The notes: generated from the letters alone by a model not told the origin. DNA of 64,000 nt from Nocardioides sp. InS609-2 (GCF_023208195.1 NZ_CP060034.1:3224001-3288000); one strand, 5' to 3'; positions 51,591-59,822 are shown, counted from the first letter of the stretch. Numbers and translations are program-made.

Positions 51591-52549
51591 CCAACCCCGA
51601 GCGCGACCCTGCCGAGATCCTGGCCGAGACGGGTGACACCGACTGTGGGGTGGAGGTGCTGGCCCCGCGTGAGGTGCCGCTCGGTGGGCCGCGCACCATG
51701 CACGTACGACGCACGCTGCCGTCGCGTCAGCGCTCGCTGATCGGGGCCTGGTGCTTCGTCGACCACTACGGACCAGACCCGGCCGCCGACACCGGTGGCA
51801 TGAGCGTCGCTCCACACCCGCACACCGGGCTGCAGACCGTGAGCTGGCTGTTCGCCGGCGAGATCGAGCACCGCGACAGCGCCGGCAACCGGGGCATAGT
51901 GCGGCCCGGCGAGGTCAACCTGATGACGGCCGGCCAGGGCATCAGCCACTCCGAGGTCTCTACGCCCGACACGCATGAGCTGCACGGCGTCCAGCTCTGG
52001 GTGGCGCTGCCCGACGAGGCCCGCGACGTCGGACCGCGGTTCGCTCATCACGCCCCGCCGGAGATCGGCGCCGACGGCTGGACCGGTCGCGTGTTCCTCG
52101 GCTCGTTGCTCGGGCACACCTCGCCCATGACGACGTACACACCACTGCTCGGCGCCGAGCTCACCCTCGCTGCCGGCACCCGCCTCGAATTCGACGTCGA
52201 TGCAAGCTTCGAGCACGGCGTGCTCGTCGACCACGGCGTTGTCGGTGTGGAAGAGCAGGACGTCAAGGCCGGCGACCTGGCGTACGTCGCGCCGGGCCGC
52301 GACACGCTCGCACTGACCGCCCACGACGACGCGCGCGTGGTGGTGCTCGGCGGTCCGCCGTTCGGCGAGTCCATCGTCATGTGGTGGAACTTCGTCGGCC
52401 GCACGCACGAGGAGATCGTCGGCTTCCGCGACGAGTGGCAGGCCCAGATCGCCGGCTCCGGGATCGTCGACGGCCGCTTCGGTGTCGTCAGCGAGATGCC
52501 GCCGATCCCCGCGCCGCCGCTGCCCAATGCCCGTCTCCGCTCCCGTTGA
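51587..52549 (+). CDS. Pirin-family protein
   Basis: 320 residues, two cupin domains. The metal-binding pirin signature is complete: VAPHPHTGLQTVSWLFAGEIEHRDSAGN, GQGISHSEVS. Bacterial pirins can have quercetinase (dioxygenase) activity or act as redox cofactors; which applies is open. GTG start overlapping the HxlR stop (GTGA), so it is co-transcribed with the regulator, and the stop codon itself lies inside the first unit of the palindromic repeat. Confidence 0.92.
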   Translation: MTNPERDPAEILAETGDTDCGVEVLAPREVPLGGPRTMHVRRTLPSRQRSLIGAWCFVDHYGPDPAADTGGMSVAPHPHTGLQTVSWLFAGEIEHRDSAGNRGIVRPGEVNLMTAGQGISHSEVSTPDTHELHGVQLWVALPDEARDVGPRFAHHAPPEIGADGWTGRVFLGSLLGHTSPMTTYTPLLGAELTLAAGTRLEFDVDASFEHGVLVDHGVVGVEEQDVKAGDLAYVAPGRDTLALTAHDDARVVVLGGPPFGESIVMWWNFVGRTHEEIVGFRDEWQAQIAGSGIVDGRFGVVSEMPPIPAPPLPNARLRSR

Positions 52550-52717
52550 GTCGCGCCCCCGTACCCCTTCAGTTGCGCCTCCGTGGTGCATGAGGCGATT
52601 TCGACGGTGAGGCAGGCGCAACTCAACGGTGCGGGAGGCGCAACTCAACGGTGCGGGAGGCGCAACTCAACGGTGCGGGAGGCGCAACTCAACGGTGCGG
52701 GAGGCGCAACTCAACGG
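52545..52717. repeat. Palindromic repeat locus 2 with a 22-base, five-copy tandem array
   Basis: Left units at 52545-52557 (GTTGAGTCGCGCC, containing the pirin stop) and 52568-52579 (TTCAGTTGCGCC). The right unit GGCGCAACTCAACG then occurs five times at an exact 22-base period, starting at 52615, 52637, 52659, 52681 and 52703, with identical spacers (GTGCGGGA) between copies. The same core is at locus 1 (41938-42038). The array ends one base before the -10 of the glycosylase gene. Confidence 0.92.
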
Positions 52718-52718
52718 A

Positions 52719-52724
52719 TAGGTT
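52719..52724 (+). promoter_or_regulatory. -10 element of the glycosylase gene
   Basis: TAGGTT, exactly 6 bases before the ATG at 52731 and one base after the last repeat copy. A -35 at the usual distance would fall inside the fourth repeat unit. Confidence 0.55.
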
Positions 52725-52730
52725 GACCGG

Positions 52731-53315
52731 ATGAGCGGACCGATCGTGGGCGAGGACGGCCTGACTCGCTGCCCGTGGGCCACGGGTGATGACGTGAGTC
52801 GCGACTACCACGACGCCGAGTGGGGGCTGCGCATCTCCGGCGAGGCCGCCTACCTCGAACGCCTCACCCTCGAGGCCTTCCAGTCCGGCCTGTCCTGGCT
52901 GACGATCCTGCGTAAGCGCGACGCCTTCCGCGAGGTGTTCGCCGGCTTCGACGCCGACGTCGTCGCGACGTACGACGACGCCAACCAGGCCCGGCTGATG
53001 GCCGACCCGCGCATCGTGCGCAACCGCCTCAAGGTCGCCGCCGCGATCACCAACGCCAAGGCCACGGTGGCGCTGCGCGAGAGCGGTGGACTCGCGGCGT
53101 ACGTCGAGTCCTTCGCGCCCGACGCGGCCCCGGCGCCCACGACCACCGAGGAGATGACGACCACCTCACCCGAGTCGGTGGCGCTGTCGAAGGGGTTGAA
53201 GAAGCAGGGCTTCGCGTTCGTCGGTCCGACCACGATGTTCGCGCTGATGGAGGCAGTCGGCATCATCGACCACCACCTCGTCGGCTGTCACCGCCGGGGC
53301 ACCTACGCAGGCTGA
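52731..53315 (+). CDS. tag: DNA-3-methyladenine glycosylase I
   Basis: 194 residues, full length. Removes 3-methyladenine from DNA. The TagI zinc-binding and catalytic signature is present: RCPWATGDDVSRDYHDAEWG (Cys14, His27), LERLTLEAFQSGLSWLTILRKR, KKQGFAFVGPTTMFALMEAVG and a C-terminal IIDHHLVGCHRR (His and Cys ligands). Probably leaderless, from the promoter described just upstream. Confidence 0.96.
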   Translation: MSGPIVGEDGLTRCPWATGDDVSRDYHDAEWGLRISGEAAYLERLTLEAFQSGLSWLTILRKRDAFREVFAGFDADVVATYDDANQARLMADPRIVRNRLKVAAAITNAKATVALRESGGLAAYVESFAPDAAPAPTTTEEMTTTSPESVALSKGLKKQGFAFVGPTTMFALMEAVGIIDHHLVGCHRRGTYAG

Positions 53316-53322
53316 AGCTCGC

Positions 53323-53509
53323 AACTGGGTGGCCTTCACGCCGCTGCAGAACGCCGCCGGCGGGCCGGCCATCTCGCTGCCTCCAGACCACGGCCGCGAG
53401 CCTCCCGCAGGGCATGATTCAGCGCCCCGGACAGGGCCGCGAGGCACTGCTTCTGGGGCTGGCCCACGAGCTCGAGGAAGCACGTCGGTTCGCCCGGATC
53501 CAGGGCTGA
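53323..53509 (+). pseudogene. C-terminal stub of an amidase-signature enzyme
   Basis: NWVAFTPLQNAAGGPAISLP in one frame, then after a frameshift near 53385, SLPQGMIQRPGQGREALLLGLAHELEEARRFARIQG to a TGA at 53509. This is the usual end of amidase-signature (AS) enzymes (FTxLxNxTGxPAISLP ... GREALLLxLAxELE). The Ser-cisSer-Lys core is absent. The rest of 53510-53583 is the tRNA-Thr promoter region. Confidence 0.75.
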
Positions 53510-53583
53510 TCGCGACGCGCTCGCCACCGCCTGGGAAGGCGATTTCTTCTCTCCGTTGAGCCTGTGTATTCTTCTCGGTCGTT

Positions 53584-53656
53584 GCCCCTTTAGCTCAGTC
53601 GGTAGAGCGTCTCCATGGTAAGGAGAAGGTCTACGGTTCGATTCCGTAAAGGGGCT
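53584..53656 (+). tRNA. tRNA-Thr (GGT)
   Basis: GCCCCTT ... AAGGGGC with discriminator T. Anticodon arm TCTCC-AT-GGT-AA-GGAGA. T arm TACGG-TTCGATT-CCGTA. 73 bases, CCA not encoded. TATTCT at 53567-53572 is a likely -10. Confidence 0.95.
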
Positions 53657-53708
53657 CTGGGTTGGGGTCTCATCGGGTGACATACTCGGTGAGGCGCCCC
53701 GAACCGGT

Positions 53709-53782
53709 GGCGGGGTAGCTCAGGTGGTTAGAGCACACGGCTCATAATCGTGGTGTCGCGGGTTCGAGTCCCGCCCCCGCTA
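53709..53782 (+). tRNA. tRNA-Met (CAT), elongator type
   Basis: GGCGGGG ... CCCCGCT-A. The anticodon loop CTCATAA gives CAT. The first pair is G-T rather than the mismatch and GGG/CCC anticodon-stem pattern of initiator tRNA, so it is the elongator. T arm GCGGG-TTCGAGT-CCCGC. Confidence 0.93.
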
Positions 53783-53852
53783 CTCAGACCGACGCAGCAC
53801 CCAGCCGGATCCCCGGCGCACAGCTTCACCCGTATTCGACGAAGGACAGCCC

Positions 53853-54023
53853 GTGGCCAGCAAGAGCTCTGACGTTCGCCCCAAGATCACGCTCGCGTGC
53901 GTGGACTGCAAGGAGCGCAACTACATCACCAAGAAGAACCGTCGGAACGACCCCGACCGCATGGAGATGAAGAAGTTCTGCCCGCGCTGCCGCACACACA
54001 CCGCGCACCGCGAGACCCGCTGA
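53853..54023 (+). CDS. rpmG: Ribosomal protein L33
   Basis: 56 residues from a [31 protein letters not shown]... to ...[15 protein letters not shown]. Zinc-ribbon form with CVDC and CPRC, so the zinc-containing (C+) type. Preceded by tRNA-Thr and tRNA-Met, the common actinobacterial order. Ends in a strong terminator. Confidence 0.97.
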   Translation: MASKSSDVRPKITLACVDCKERNYITKKNRRNDPDRMEMKKFCPRCRTHTAHRETR

Positions 54024-54045
54024 CACCAGCGCCCTCAGACACCGC

Positions 54046-54082
54046 CACAGGGCGGTCACCCCGACGGGGTGACCGCCCTGTG
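54046..54082 (+). terminator. Terminator after rpmG
   Basis: A perfect 17-bp stem (CACAGGGCGGTCACCCC with GGGGTGACCGCCCTGTG), GAC loop, followed by TCGTCT. It ends six bases before the -10 of the globin gene. Confidence 0.93.
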
Positions 54083-54099
54083 TCGTCTACCATCATCAG

Positions 54100-54564
54100 A
54101 TGAGCGAGCCGCCTAGCCTCCACGCCTGGGCCGGGGGCGACGACGCGTTCGGGCGCCTGGTCGACGCCTTCTACGACCGAGTCGAGCACGACGACCTGCT
54201 CTCACCGCTCTTCCCGGGGGGTGTCTCGCAGGAGCACCGGTCGCACGTCACGACATGGTGGATCGAGGTGTTCGGCGGCCGGGCCGGCTACACCGACGAG
54301 CTGGGCGGCTACGGCCGGATGCTCGACCACCACCGTGGGCTCGCCATCAGGCTCGATCAGCGGCTCCGCTTCGCCACCACGATGTCCCTGGCGGCCGACG
54401 ACGCCGGCCTGCCCGACGACCCGGAGTTCCGCGCCGCGTTCGTCGGCTACGTCGAGTGGGGCACGCGTCTGGCGTTGTCCAACTCGCAGCCCGGCGCCGA
54501 GCCCGTCGAGCAGGCGCCGGTGCCACGCTGGGGCTGGGGTGTCGCCCCTCCCTACCAGCCCTGA
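54100..54564 (+). CDS. Group II truncated haemoglobin
   Basis: 154 residues. The trHbO pattern is present: DAFGRLVDAFYDRVEHDDLLSPLFPGG at the N-terminus, HVTTWWIEVFGG (E-helix), MLDHHRGLAIRLDQRLRF (proximal His region), and YVEWGTRLALSNSQPG with the group II Trp at G8. Binds oxygen or NO. TACCAT 6 bases before the ATG suggests a leaderless message. Confidence 0.9.
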   Translation: MSEPPSLHAWAGGDDAFGRLVDAFYDRVEHDDLLSPLFPGGVSQEHRSHVTTWWIEVFGGRAGYTDELGGYGRMLDHHRGLAIRLDQRLRFATTMSLAADDAGLPDDPEFRAAFVGYVEWGTRLALSNSQPGAEPVEQAPVPRWGWGVAPPYQP

Positions 54565-54585
54565 CCGGCGTACTAGGGTCGGTCC

Positions 54586-54987
54586 ATGCCTGTCGACCAG
54601 TCCCTTGTCGGGCGCAGCTTCCCGCCCACGCCCGCCTTCGCGGTTACCGGAGAGGGCGTCGCCGCGTTCGTCGCCTCGACCGGCGGTGAGTACGCCGGCG
54701 GCCCCGCGCCCGCGACGTACCCGATCGTGCTCGCGTTCGACGCGATGAACGCCTTCTTCGAGGCCGAGCAGATCGAGCTGCACCGGATCATCCATGGCGA
54801 GCAGAAGTTCGCCTACGAGCGGGCGATCCGCCCCGGCGACGTGCTCACCGCGACGCTCACCGTCAGCACGTTGCGCCAGATCGCCGGCGCCGACATCATC
54901 GGCACCACCTCCGAGGTCACCGACGCCGACGGCGCGCTCGTCTGCACGACGAGCGCGACGCTGGTCCACCGAGGAGCCGACTCATGA
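54586..54987 (+). CDS. MaoC-like dehydratase, HadA type
   Basis: 133 residues, hot-dog fold: SLVGRSFPPTPAFAVTGEGVAAFVASTG, YPIVLAFDAMNAFFE, HGEQKFAYERAIRPGDVLTATLTVS. Resembles the HadA/N-terminal subunit of heterodimeric (R)-hydroxyacyl dehydratases, without the catalytic Asp-His dyad, which the partner HadB supplies. TAGGGT 6 bases before the ATG. Overlaps hadB by four bases. Confidence 0.88.
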   Translation: MPVDQSLVGRSFPPTPAFAVTGEGVAAFVASTGGEYAGGPAPATYPIVLAFDAMNAFFEAEQIELHRIIHGEQKFAYERAIRPGDVLTATLTVSTLRQIAGADIIGTTSEVTDADGALVCTTSATLVHRGADS

Positions 54988-55364
54988 GCGACCTCGCCAC
55001 CCAGACCTTCACCATCACCCGGGCCGACCTGGTCGGCTACGCCAACGCCAGCGGCGACCAGAACCCGATCCACCAGGACGACGACGTCGCCCGCCAGGTC
55101 GGTCTGCCCGGCGTCATCGCGCACGGCATGTACACCATGGCGCTGGCTGCCCGCGCGGTCCAGGAGTGGTTCCCGGGTGCCGAGGTCGTCAGCTTCGGCT
55201 GCAAGTTCACCCAGCCCGTCGTCGTACCCGAGGGCGACGGAGTCGACCTGGAGGTCGCCGGCGTCGTCACTGGCGAGACCGACGGGCTCACCTCGGTCAC
55301 CCTGACCGTGACGTGCGGAGGCGAGAGGGTCCTCGGCATGCCGAAGGCAGTAGTGCGTGCCTGA
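54984..55364 (+). CDS. MaoC-like dehydratase, HadB type
   Basis: 126 residues. The catalytic R-hydratase motif is present: YANASGDQNPIHQDDDVARQVGLPGVIAHGMYTM (Asp and His dyad). Forms a heterodimer with the preceding HadA-type protein in fatty-acyl chain elongation. ATGA overlap upstream and an 8-base overlap with murB downstream. Confidence 0.92.
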   Translation: MSDLATQTFTITRADLVGYANASGDQNPIHQDDDVARQVGLPGVIAHGMYTMALAARAVQEWFPGAEVVSFGCKFTQPVVVPEGDGVDLEVAGVVTGETDGLTSVTLTVTCGGERVLGMPKAVVRA

Positions 55365-56400
55365 GCCGTCTGTACTGCTGCGGGACCACACGACCCTGCG
55401 GCTCGGCGGTCCTGCCGCCGACTACGTCGTGGCACTCGACGAGGCCACGCTCGTCGAGGCCGTCGCCTCGGCAGACGAAGCCGGCATCCCGGTGCTGGTG
55501 CTCGGCGGCGGCAGCAACCTGGTCGTCAGCGACGCCGGGTTCGACGGCCGGGTCGTGCAGGTCGCGACTCGCGGTGTCGACGACAACGACCCGGGAGAGG
55601 TGGCCTGCGGGGGAGTCGACGTCGTCGTCGCGGCGGGTGAGAGGTGGGACGACCTGGTCGCCATCGCCGTCGACCGCGGCTGGACCGGCATCGAGACCCT
55701 CAGCGGCATCCCCGGCTCGGTGGGCGCCACCCCGATCCAGAACGTCGGCGCCTACGGCCAGGAGGTCTCCCAGACCATTGCTCGCGTGCGCACCTTCGAC
55801 CGCCTCGACCGCTGTCACCGCAGCTTCGCCGCCACAGACTGCGGCTTCGGCTACCGGCACAGCCGCTTCAAGGCCGACCCCGGCCGCCACGTCGTGCTCG
55901 AGGTGACCTACCAGCTCCCGCGCGGCGACCTCGGTGCTCCCGTGGGGTACGCCGAACTGGCCAGGTCGCTCGGTGTCGAGGCCGGGCAGCGGGTGCCGCT
56001 CGCCGACGTCCGCTCCGCCGTACTCGCGCTGCGCGCCGGCAAGGGCATGGTCCTCGACGCTGCCGACCACGACACCTGGAGCGCCGGGTCGTTCTTCACC
56101 AACCCGTTCCTCTCCACAGAGCAGGCGGTCGGACTGCCCGATGACGCGCCGAGATGGCCCCAGCCCGACGGCACCGTCAAGTCGAGTGCCGCCTGGCTGA
56201 TCGAGCACGCCGGATTCGGAAAGGGCCATGCCGCCGGCCGGGTGAGCCTGTCGACCAAGCACACGCTGGCGCTGACCAACCGCGGCGGCGCCTCCGCCGA
56301 CGAGCTCATCGCCCTGGCCCGCGAGGTCCGCGACGGGGTCGAGTTGCGGTTCGGTGTGCGGCTCGTCAACGAGCCGGTGCTGGTCGGGCTGACGCTCTAG
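55357..56400 (+). CDS. murB: UDP-N-acetylenolpyruvoylglucosamine reductase
   Basis: 347 residues. Makes UDP-N-acetylmuramate; FAD enzyme. Seen: HTTLRLGGPAADYV, VLVLGGGSNLVVSD (FAD motif), TLSGIPGSVGATPIQNVGAYGQEVS, GFGYRHSRFK, and a C-terminal ALTNRGGASADELIALAREVRDGVELRFGVRLVNEPVLVG with the catalytic Glu. Type I by the YRHSRFK loop. GTG start inside the end of hadB. Confidence 0.95.
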   Translation: MPEPSVLLRDHTTLRLGGPAADYVVALDEATLVEAVASADEAGIPVLVLGGGSNLVVSDAGFDGRVVQVATRGVDDNDPGEVACGGVDVVVAAGERWDDLVAIAVDRGWTGIETLSGIPGSVGATPIQNVGAYGQEVSQTIARVRTFDRLDRCHRSFAATDCGFGYRHSRFKADPGRHVVLEVTYQLPRGDLGAPVGYAELARSLGVEAGQRVPLADVRSAVLALRAGKGMVLDAADHDTWSAGSFFTNPFLSTEQAVGLPDDAPRWPQPDGTVKSSAAWLIEHAGFGKGHAAGRVSLSTKHTLALTNRGGASADELIALAREVRDGVELRFGVRLVNEPVLVGLTL

Positions 56401-56417
56401 GTGGTGACGGATACGCC

Positions 56418-56444
56418 GTCCCGGACGACTCGAACCGTCGGGAC
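56418..56444. terminator. Terminator between murB and the DUF4190-like gene
   Basis: GTCCC-(G)-GACG and CGTC-GGGAC form a 9-bp stem with a one-base bulge and an 8-base loop, 18 bases after the murB stop and immediately at the end of the convergent gene. Confidence 0.7.
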
Positions 56445-57047
56445 CTAGAAGTTCTCGTTGAACGAGGAGGGGTCGCTCGGGGAGACGGGGCCCTGGTCGA
56501 ACGACGAGTCGGACCATGTCGCCAGGCTGACGATCAGCACGGTCAGCGCGACCAGGCCCAGCACCAGCAGCACGGTGCCGATGATGCCCATGATCTGGCC
56601 GCCCTTGGCCTTGTCGCGGCCGGAGTAGGTGCCGGGACTGGCGTCGATCTCGCGGACCGCCTTGCGGCCCATCGCCCAGGCGAAGGGCGAGAGCACCAGG
56701 GTGATGCCGCCGCAGAACATGATGCCGGCGAGCCCGATGATGCCGAGCACCAGGGCGGTCGTCGAGGAGGGGTGCGGCTGGCCGGCGACGCCGCCGCCGT
56801 ACGCGTAACCGGGCTGTCCGTAGGGCTGCTGACCGTAGCCCTGCTGCCCGTAGCCCTGCTGCCCGTAGCCCGGCTGCCCGTAGCCCGGCTGCCCCGGGGC
56901 GGGCTGACCGTAGGTGCCCGGCTGCGGGTACGGCGAGGTCTGCTCGTAGGGGTTCGGTTGCGGCGTGGGCTGTGCCGGCTGGCCCGCGTCCTGGTTCTGC
57001 CGGAGGTAGTCCTCGGGCAGGTTCTTGGGCTCATCAGGTGGCGTCAC
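56445..57047 (-). CDS. DUF4190-type membrane protein with a Gly/Tyr/Gln-rich N-terminus
   Basis: 200 residues. Residues about 20-90 are a low-complexity tract of GYGQP/GYGQQ repeats (YGQPGYGQQGYGQ), then two membrane helices with the DUF4190 layout (ALVLGIIGLAGIMFCGGITLVLSPFAWAMGRKAVREIDASPGTYSGR). The repeats show in the DNA as a run of near-identical units at 56815-56900. GTG start overlaps the add stop by four bases. Confidence 0.85.
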   Translation of the reverse strand: MTPPDEPKNLPEDYLRQNQDAGQPAQPTPQPNPYEQTSPYPQPGTYGQPAPGQPGYGQPGYGQQGYGQQGYGQQPYGQPGYAYGGGVAGQPHPSSTTALVLGIIGLAGIMFCGGITLVLSPFAWAMGRKAVREIDASPGTYSGRDKAKGGQIMGIIGTVLLVLGLVALTVLIVSLATWSDSSFDQGPVSPSDPSSFNENF

Positions 57048-58072
57048 GCGCCCATCCTCTCAGGAGAGTCCAGCCATGTCCCGATGTCGGCCAAGGCATC
57101 GCCTACGACGTCCTCGGGCGCGCACGAGGCCTGGAACGACATCCGGGCGAGCTCGGCCAGCTGCCCGTCGCTGAGTCCGTGGGCGGCGCGCATCGTGGCG
57201 TACTGCCCGGCCAGCCGGGAGCCGAACAGCAACGGGTCGTCGGCACCCAGCGCGACGGTGGCACCGGCGGCGAGCAGCTCGGGCAGCGGCACCGACGTCA
57301 GGTCGGAGTAGACCCCGAGCGCCACGTTCGACACCGGGCAGACCTCGAGCGCGACCCCGCTGTCGACGATGCGCATCAGCAGGTCGGGGTCCTCGGCGGC
57401 GCGTACGCCGTGGCCCAGCCGGCCCGCGTGCAGCTGGTCGAGGCACACCGCGATGTGGTCGGGGCCGAGCAGCTCGCCACCGTGGGGCGCGAGCAGGAGC
57501 CCGGCCCGCTCGGCGATCCTGAAGGCGCCGGCGAACTCCGAGGTGCGGCCCCGGCGCTCGTCGTTGGAGAGGCCGAACCCGACCACGCCCCGGCCGGCGT
57601 ACTGCGCCGCCAGCCGGGCCAGGATCCGGGCGTCGAGCGGATGCCGGGTGCGGTTGGCGGCGATGACCACGGCCATCCCGAGCCCGGTCGCCCGCGAGGC
57701 CTCGTCGACGGCGTCGAGCACGAGGTCGGTGAACGCCGTGATGCCGCCGAACTTCGCGGCGTACCCACTCGGGTCGACCTGGATCTCCAGCCACCGGCCC
57801 CCGTCGAGGACGTCGTCCTCGGCGGCCTCCCGGACCAGCCGGCGTACGTCGTCCTCGGTGCGCAGCACCGACCGGGCCACGTCGTAGAGCCGCTGGAAGC
57901 GGAACCAGCCCTTCTCGTCGGCCGCCGACAGCAGCGGCGGCCAGTCCTCCACGAGTGACTCGGGCAGGTGGATGCCGTCGCGCTCGGCCAGCTCGAGCAG
58001 GGTCGCGTGCCGCATCGAGCCGGTGAAGTGCAGGTGCAGGTGCGCCTTCGGCAGCGTGCGTACGTCGCGCAC
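57044..58072 (-). CDS. add: Adenosine deaminase
   Basis: 342 residues. Metal-dependent amidohydrolase converting adenosine to inosine. Ligands: KAHLHLHFTGS (usual HxHxxG, here HLHF), APHGGELLG (catalytic His and Glu), RLGHGVRAAED and LGADDPLLFGSRL (Asp-Asp). The substrate could be deoxyadenosine or another adenosine analogue. The GTG lies four bases after the aminotransferase stop. Confidence 0.93.
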   Translation of the reverse strand: MRDVRTLPKAHLHLHFTGSMRHATLLELAERDGIHLPESLVEDWPPLLSAADEKGWFRFQRLYDVARSVLRTEDDVRRLVREAAEDDVLDGGRWLEIQVDPSGYAAKFGGITAFTDLVLDAVDEASRATGLGMAVVIAANRTRHPLDARILARLAAQYAGRGVVGFGLSNDERRGRTSEFAGAFRIAERAGLLLAPHGGELLGPDHIAVCLDQLHAGRLGHGVRAAEDPDLLMRIVDSGVALEVCPVSNVALGVYSDLTSVPLPELLAAGATVALGADDPLLFGSRLAGQYATMRAAHGLSDGQLAELARMSFQASCAPEDVVGDALADIGTWLDSPERMGA

Positions 58073-58076
58073 CAGC

Positions 58077-59303
58077 TCAGGCGAACAGCTTCTGGAGCCG
58101 GCTCACGCCTTCGACCAGGTCGTCATCACCGAGGGCGTAGGACAGCCGCAGGTAGCCGGGCGACCCGAACGCCTCACCCGGCACCACCGCCACCTCGGCC
58201 GTGTCGAGGATGTATTCAGCCAGCTCGGCCGAGGTCTCGACCTGCTTGCCGGCGTACTCCTTGCCGAGCAGACCCTTGACCTGCGGGTAGGCGTAGAACG
58301 CGCCGCCGGGCATCGGGCAGACGACGCCGTCGATCTCGTTGAGCATCGACACGATCGTGTGCCGGCGCCGGTCGAAGGCGGTCTTCATCTCCTCGACCGC
58401 CGAGAGGTCACCCGACACCGCGGCGAGGGCCGCCCGCTGGGAGACGTTGGAGACGTTCGAGGTGGCGTGCGACTGGAGGTTGGTCGCGGCCTTGACGAGG
58501 TCCTTCGGGCCGATCATCCAGCCGACCCGCCAGCCGGTCATCGCGTAGGTCTTGGCGACACCGTTGACGACCACGCAGTTGTCGGCCAGGAACGGGCACA
58601 GCACGGGCATCGAGCCGGTGTCGGCGCCGTCGTACACGAGGTGCTCGTAGATTTCGTCGGTCAGCACCCAGAGGTTGTGGTCCTCGACCCACTGGCCGAT
58701 GGCCCTGATCTCGTCGGAGGTGTAGACGGCGCCGGTCGGGTTCGACGGCGACACGAACAGCAGCACCTTGCTCTTGTCGGTGCGCGCCGCCTCGAGCTGG
58801 TCGACGGTGACCTTGTAGTCCTGCGTCTCGTCGGCGAGCACCTCGACCGGTACGCCGCCGGCCAGCTGGATCGCCTCGGGGTACGTCGTCCAGTACGGCG
58901 CGGGGACGATCACCTCGTCACCGGGGTCGATCATCGCCGCGAACGCCGCGTAGATGGCCTGCTTGCCGCCGTTGGTGACCAGCACCTGAGCCGGCTCGAC
59001 GGCGTAGCCGCTGTCGCGCAGCGTCTTCTCGACGATCGCCTTCTTGAGCTCGGGCAGCCCGCCGGCCGGGGTGTAGCGGTGGTTCTTGGGGTCGCGGCAC
59101 GCGTCGACGGCAGCTTCGACGACGTAGCCGGGGGTCGGGAAGTCGGGCTCGCCGGCGCCGAAGCCGATGACCGGGCGGCCCTCGGCCTTGAGCGCCTTCG
59201 CCTTCGCGTCCACCTTGAGCGTCGCTGACTCGGCGATCGCGCCGATGCGCGCGGAGACGCGACGGTCGCGGGGGTTGGCGGGGCTGGAGGGCGTCTGGCT
59301 CAT
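58077..59303 (-). CDS. Pyridoxal-phosphate aspartate aminotransferase (class I)
   Basis: 408 residues. Fold-type [61 protein letters not shown], and the Schiff-base Lys in [19 protein letters not shown], followed by [17 protein letters not shown] residues. Closest to the aspartate aminotransferase/AlaT-like group next to secE in actinobacteria. ATG 59303 with TAGGAT 7 bases upstream, so it is leaderless. Confidence 0.93.
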   Translation of the reverse strand: MSQTPSSPANPRDRRVSARIGAIAESATLKVDAKAKALKAEGRPVIGFGAGEPDFPTPGYVVEAAVDACRDPKNHRYTPAGGLPELKKAIVEKTLRDSGYAVEPAQVLVTNGGKQAIYAAFAAMIDPGDEVIVPAPYWTTYPEAIQLAGGVPVEVLADETQDYKVTVDQLEAARTDKSKVLLFVSPSNPTGAVYTSDEIRAIGQWVEDHNLWVLTDEIYEHLVYDGADTGSMPVLCPFLADNCVVVNGVAKTYAMTGWRVGWMIGPKDLVKAATNLQSHATSNVSNVSQRAALAAVSGDLSAVEEMKTAFDRRRHTIVSMLNEIDGVVCPMPGGAFYAYPQVKGLLGKEYAGKQVETSAELAEYILDTAEVAVVPGEAFGSPGYLRLSYALGDDDLVEGVSRLQKLFA

Positions 59304-59355
59304 GCCGACCATCCTAGGAGGGTGCGGCCGGCGGCGCCCGGCCCGACCACGCCGG

Positions 59356-59385
59356 TTCGACTCTCCTCCAGCCCCCCGGTAGAGT
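59356..59385 (+). promoter_or_regulatory. Candidate promoter for tRNA-Trp/secE
   Basis: TTCGAC (59356-59361), 18-base spacer, TAGAGT (59380-59385). Lies between the divergent aminotransferase and the tRNA-Trp/secE cluster. Confidence 0.45.
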
Positions 59386-59469
59386 CCTCCTCGGTGGTTT
59401 CCCCCCAATGCTTCGCGCTGCCCTCTTCCTTGTGGAGATTCGGGTGCTCGAGGCCGGGAGAGTCATCGG

Positions 59470-59542
59470 AGGGCACTAGCTCAACTGGTAGAGCATCGGT
59501 CTCCAAAACCGAAGGTTGGGGGTTCAAGTCCCTCGTGCCCTG
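59470..59542 (+). tRNA. tRNA-Trp (CCA)
   Basis: AGGGCAC ... GTGCCCT-G. Anticodon loop CTCCAAA gives CCA, stem TCGGT/ACCGA. T arm GGGGG-TTCAAGT-CCCTC (one G-T pair). 3' CCA is not encoded. Confidence 0.95.
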
Positions 59543-59582
59543 CAGTGGATTGGTCAACGCATCAACCTGAGAGGTCGGAAAC

Positions 59583-59822
59583 GTGTCGGAGAGCAGCGCA
59601 GTCCCCAAGCCACGTGGTGGCAAGGACGCCGAGCGCACGAGCCCGGCCACCTTCTACCGCCAGGTGGTCGCTGAGCTCCGCAAGGTCGTCTGGCCGACCC
59701 AGGAACAGCTGATCACGTACTTCATCGTGGTCATGGTGTTCGTGGTCGTGATGATGTCGCTCGTCTCGGTCCTCGACCTGGCGTTCGGCAAGTTGATCTT
59801 CGCGCTGTTCGCCGGCAACTAG
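59583..59822 (+). CDS. secE: Preprotein translocase subunit SecE
   Basis: 79 residues, single-helix actinobacterial form: amphipathic [22 protein letters not shown] then one membrane helix [20 protein letters not shown]. Clamps SecY. GTG start; the TAG overlaps the next possible start. Confidence 0.97.
   Translation: MSESSAVPKPRGGKDAERTSPATFYRQVVAELRKVVWPTQEQLITYFIVVMVFVVVMMSLVSVLDLAFGKLIFALFAGN

Noticed and set aside
52615..52717. Five-unit 22-base array as a CRISPR
   Set aside because: Spacers are identical, unit plus spacer is only 22 bases, and there are no cas genes. It is a simple tandem repeat.
56815..56900. Near-identical short repeats as a minisatellite
   Set aside because: They encode the GYGQP/GYGQQ repeats of the DUF4190-like protein in frame, so they are a protein low-complexity tract.
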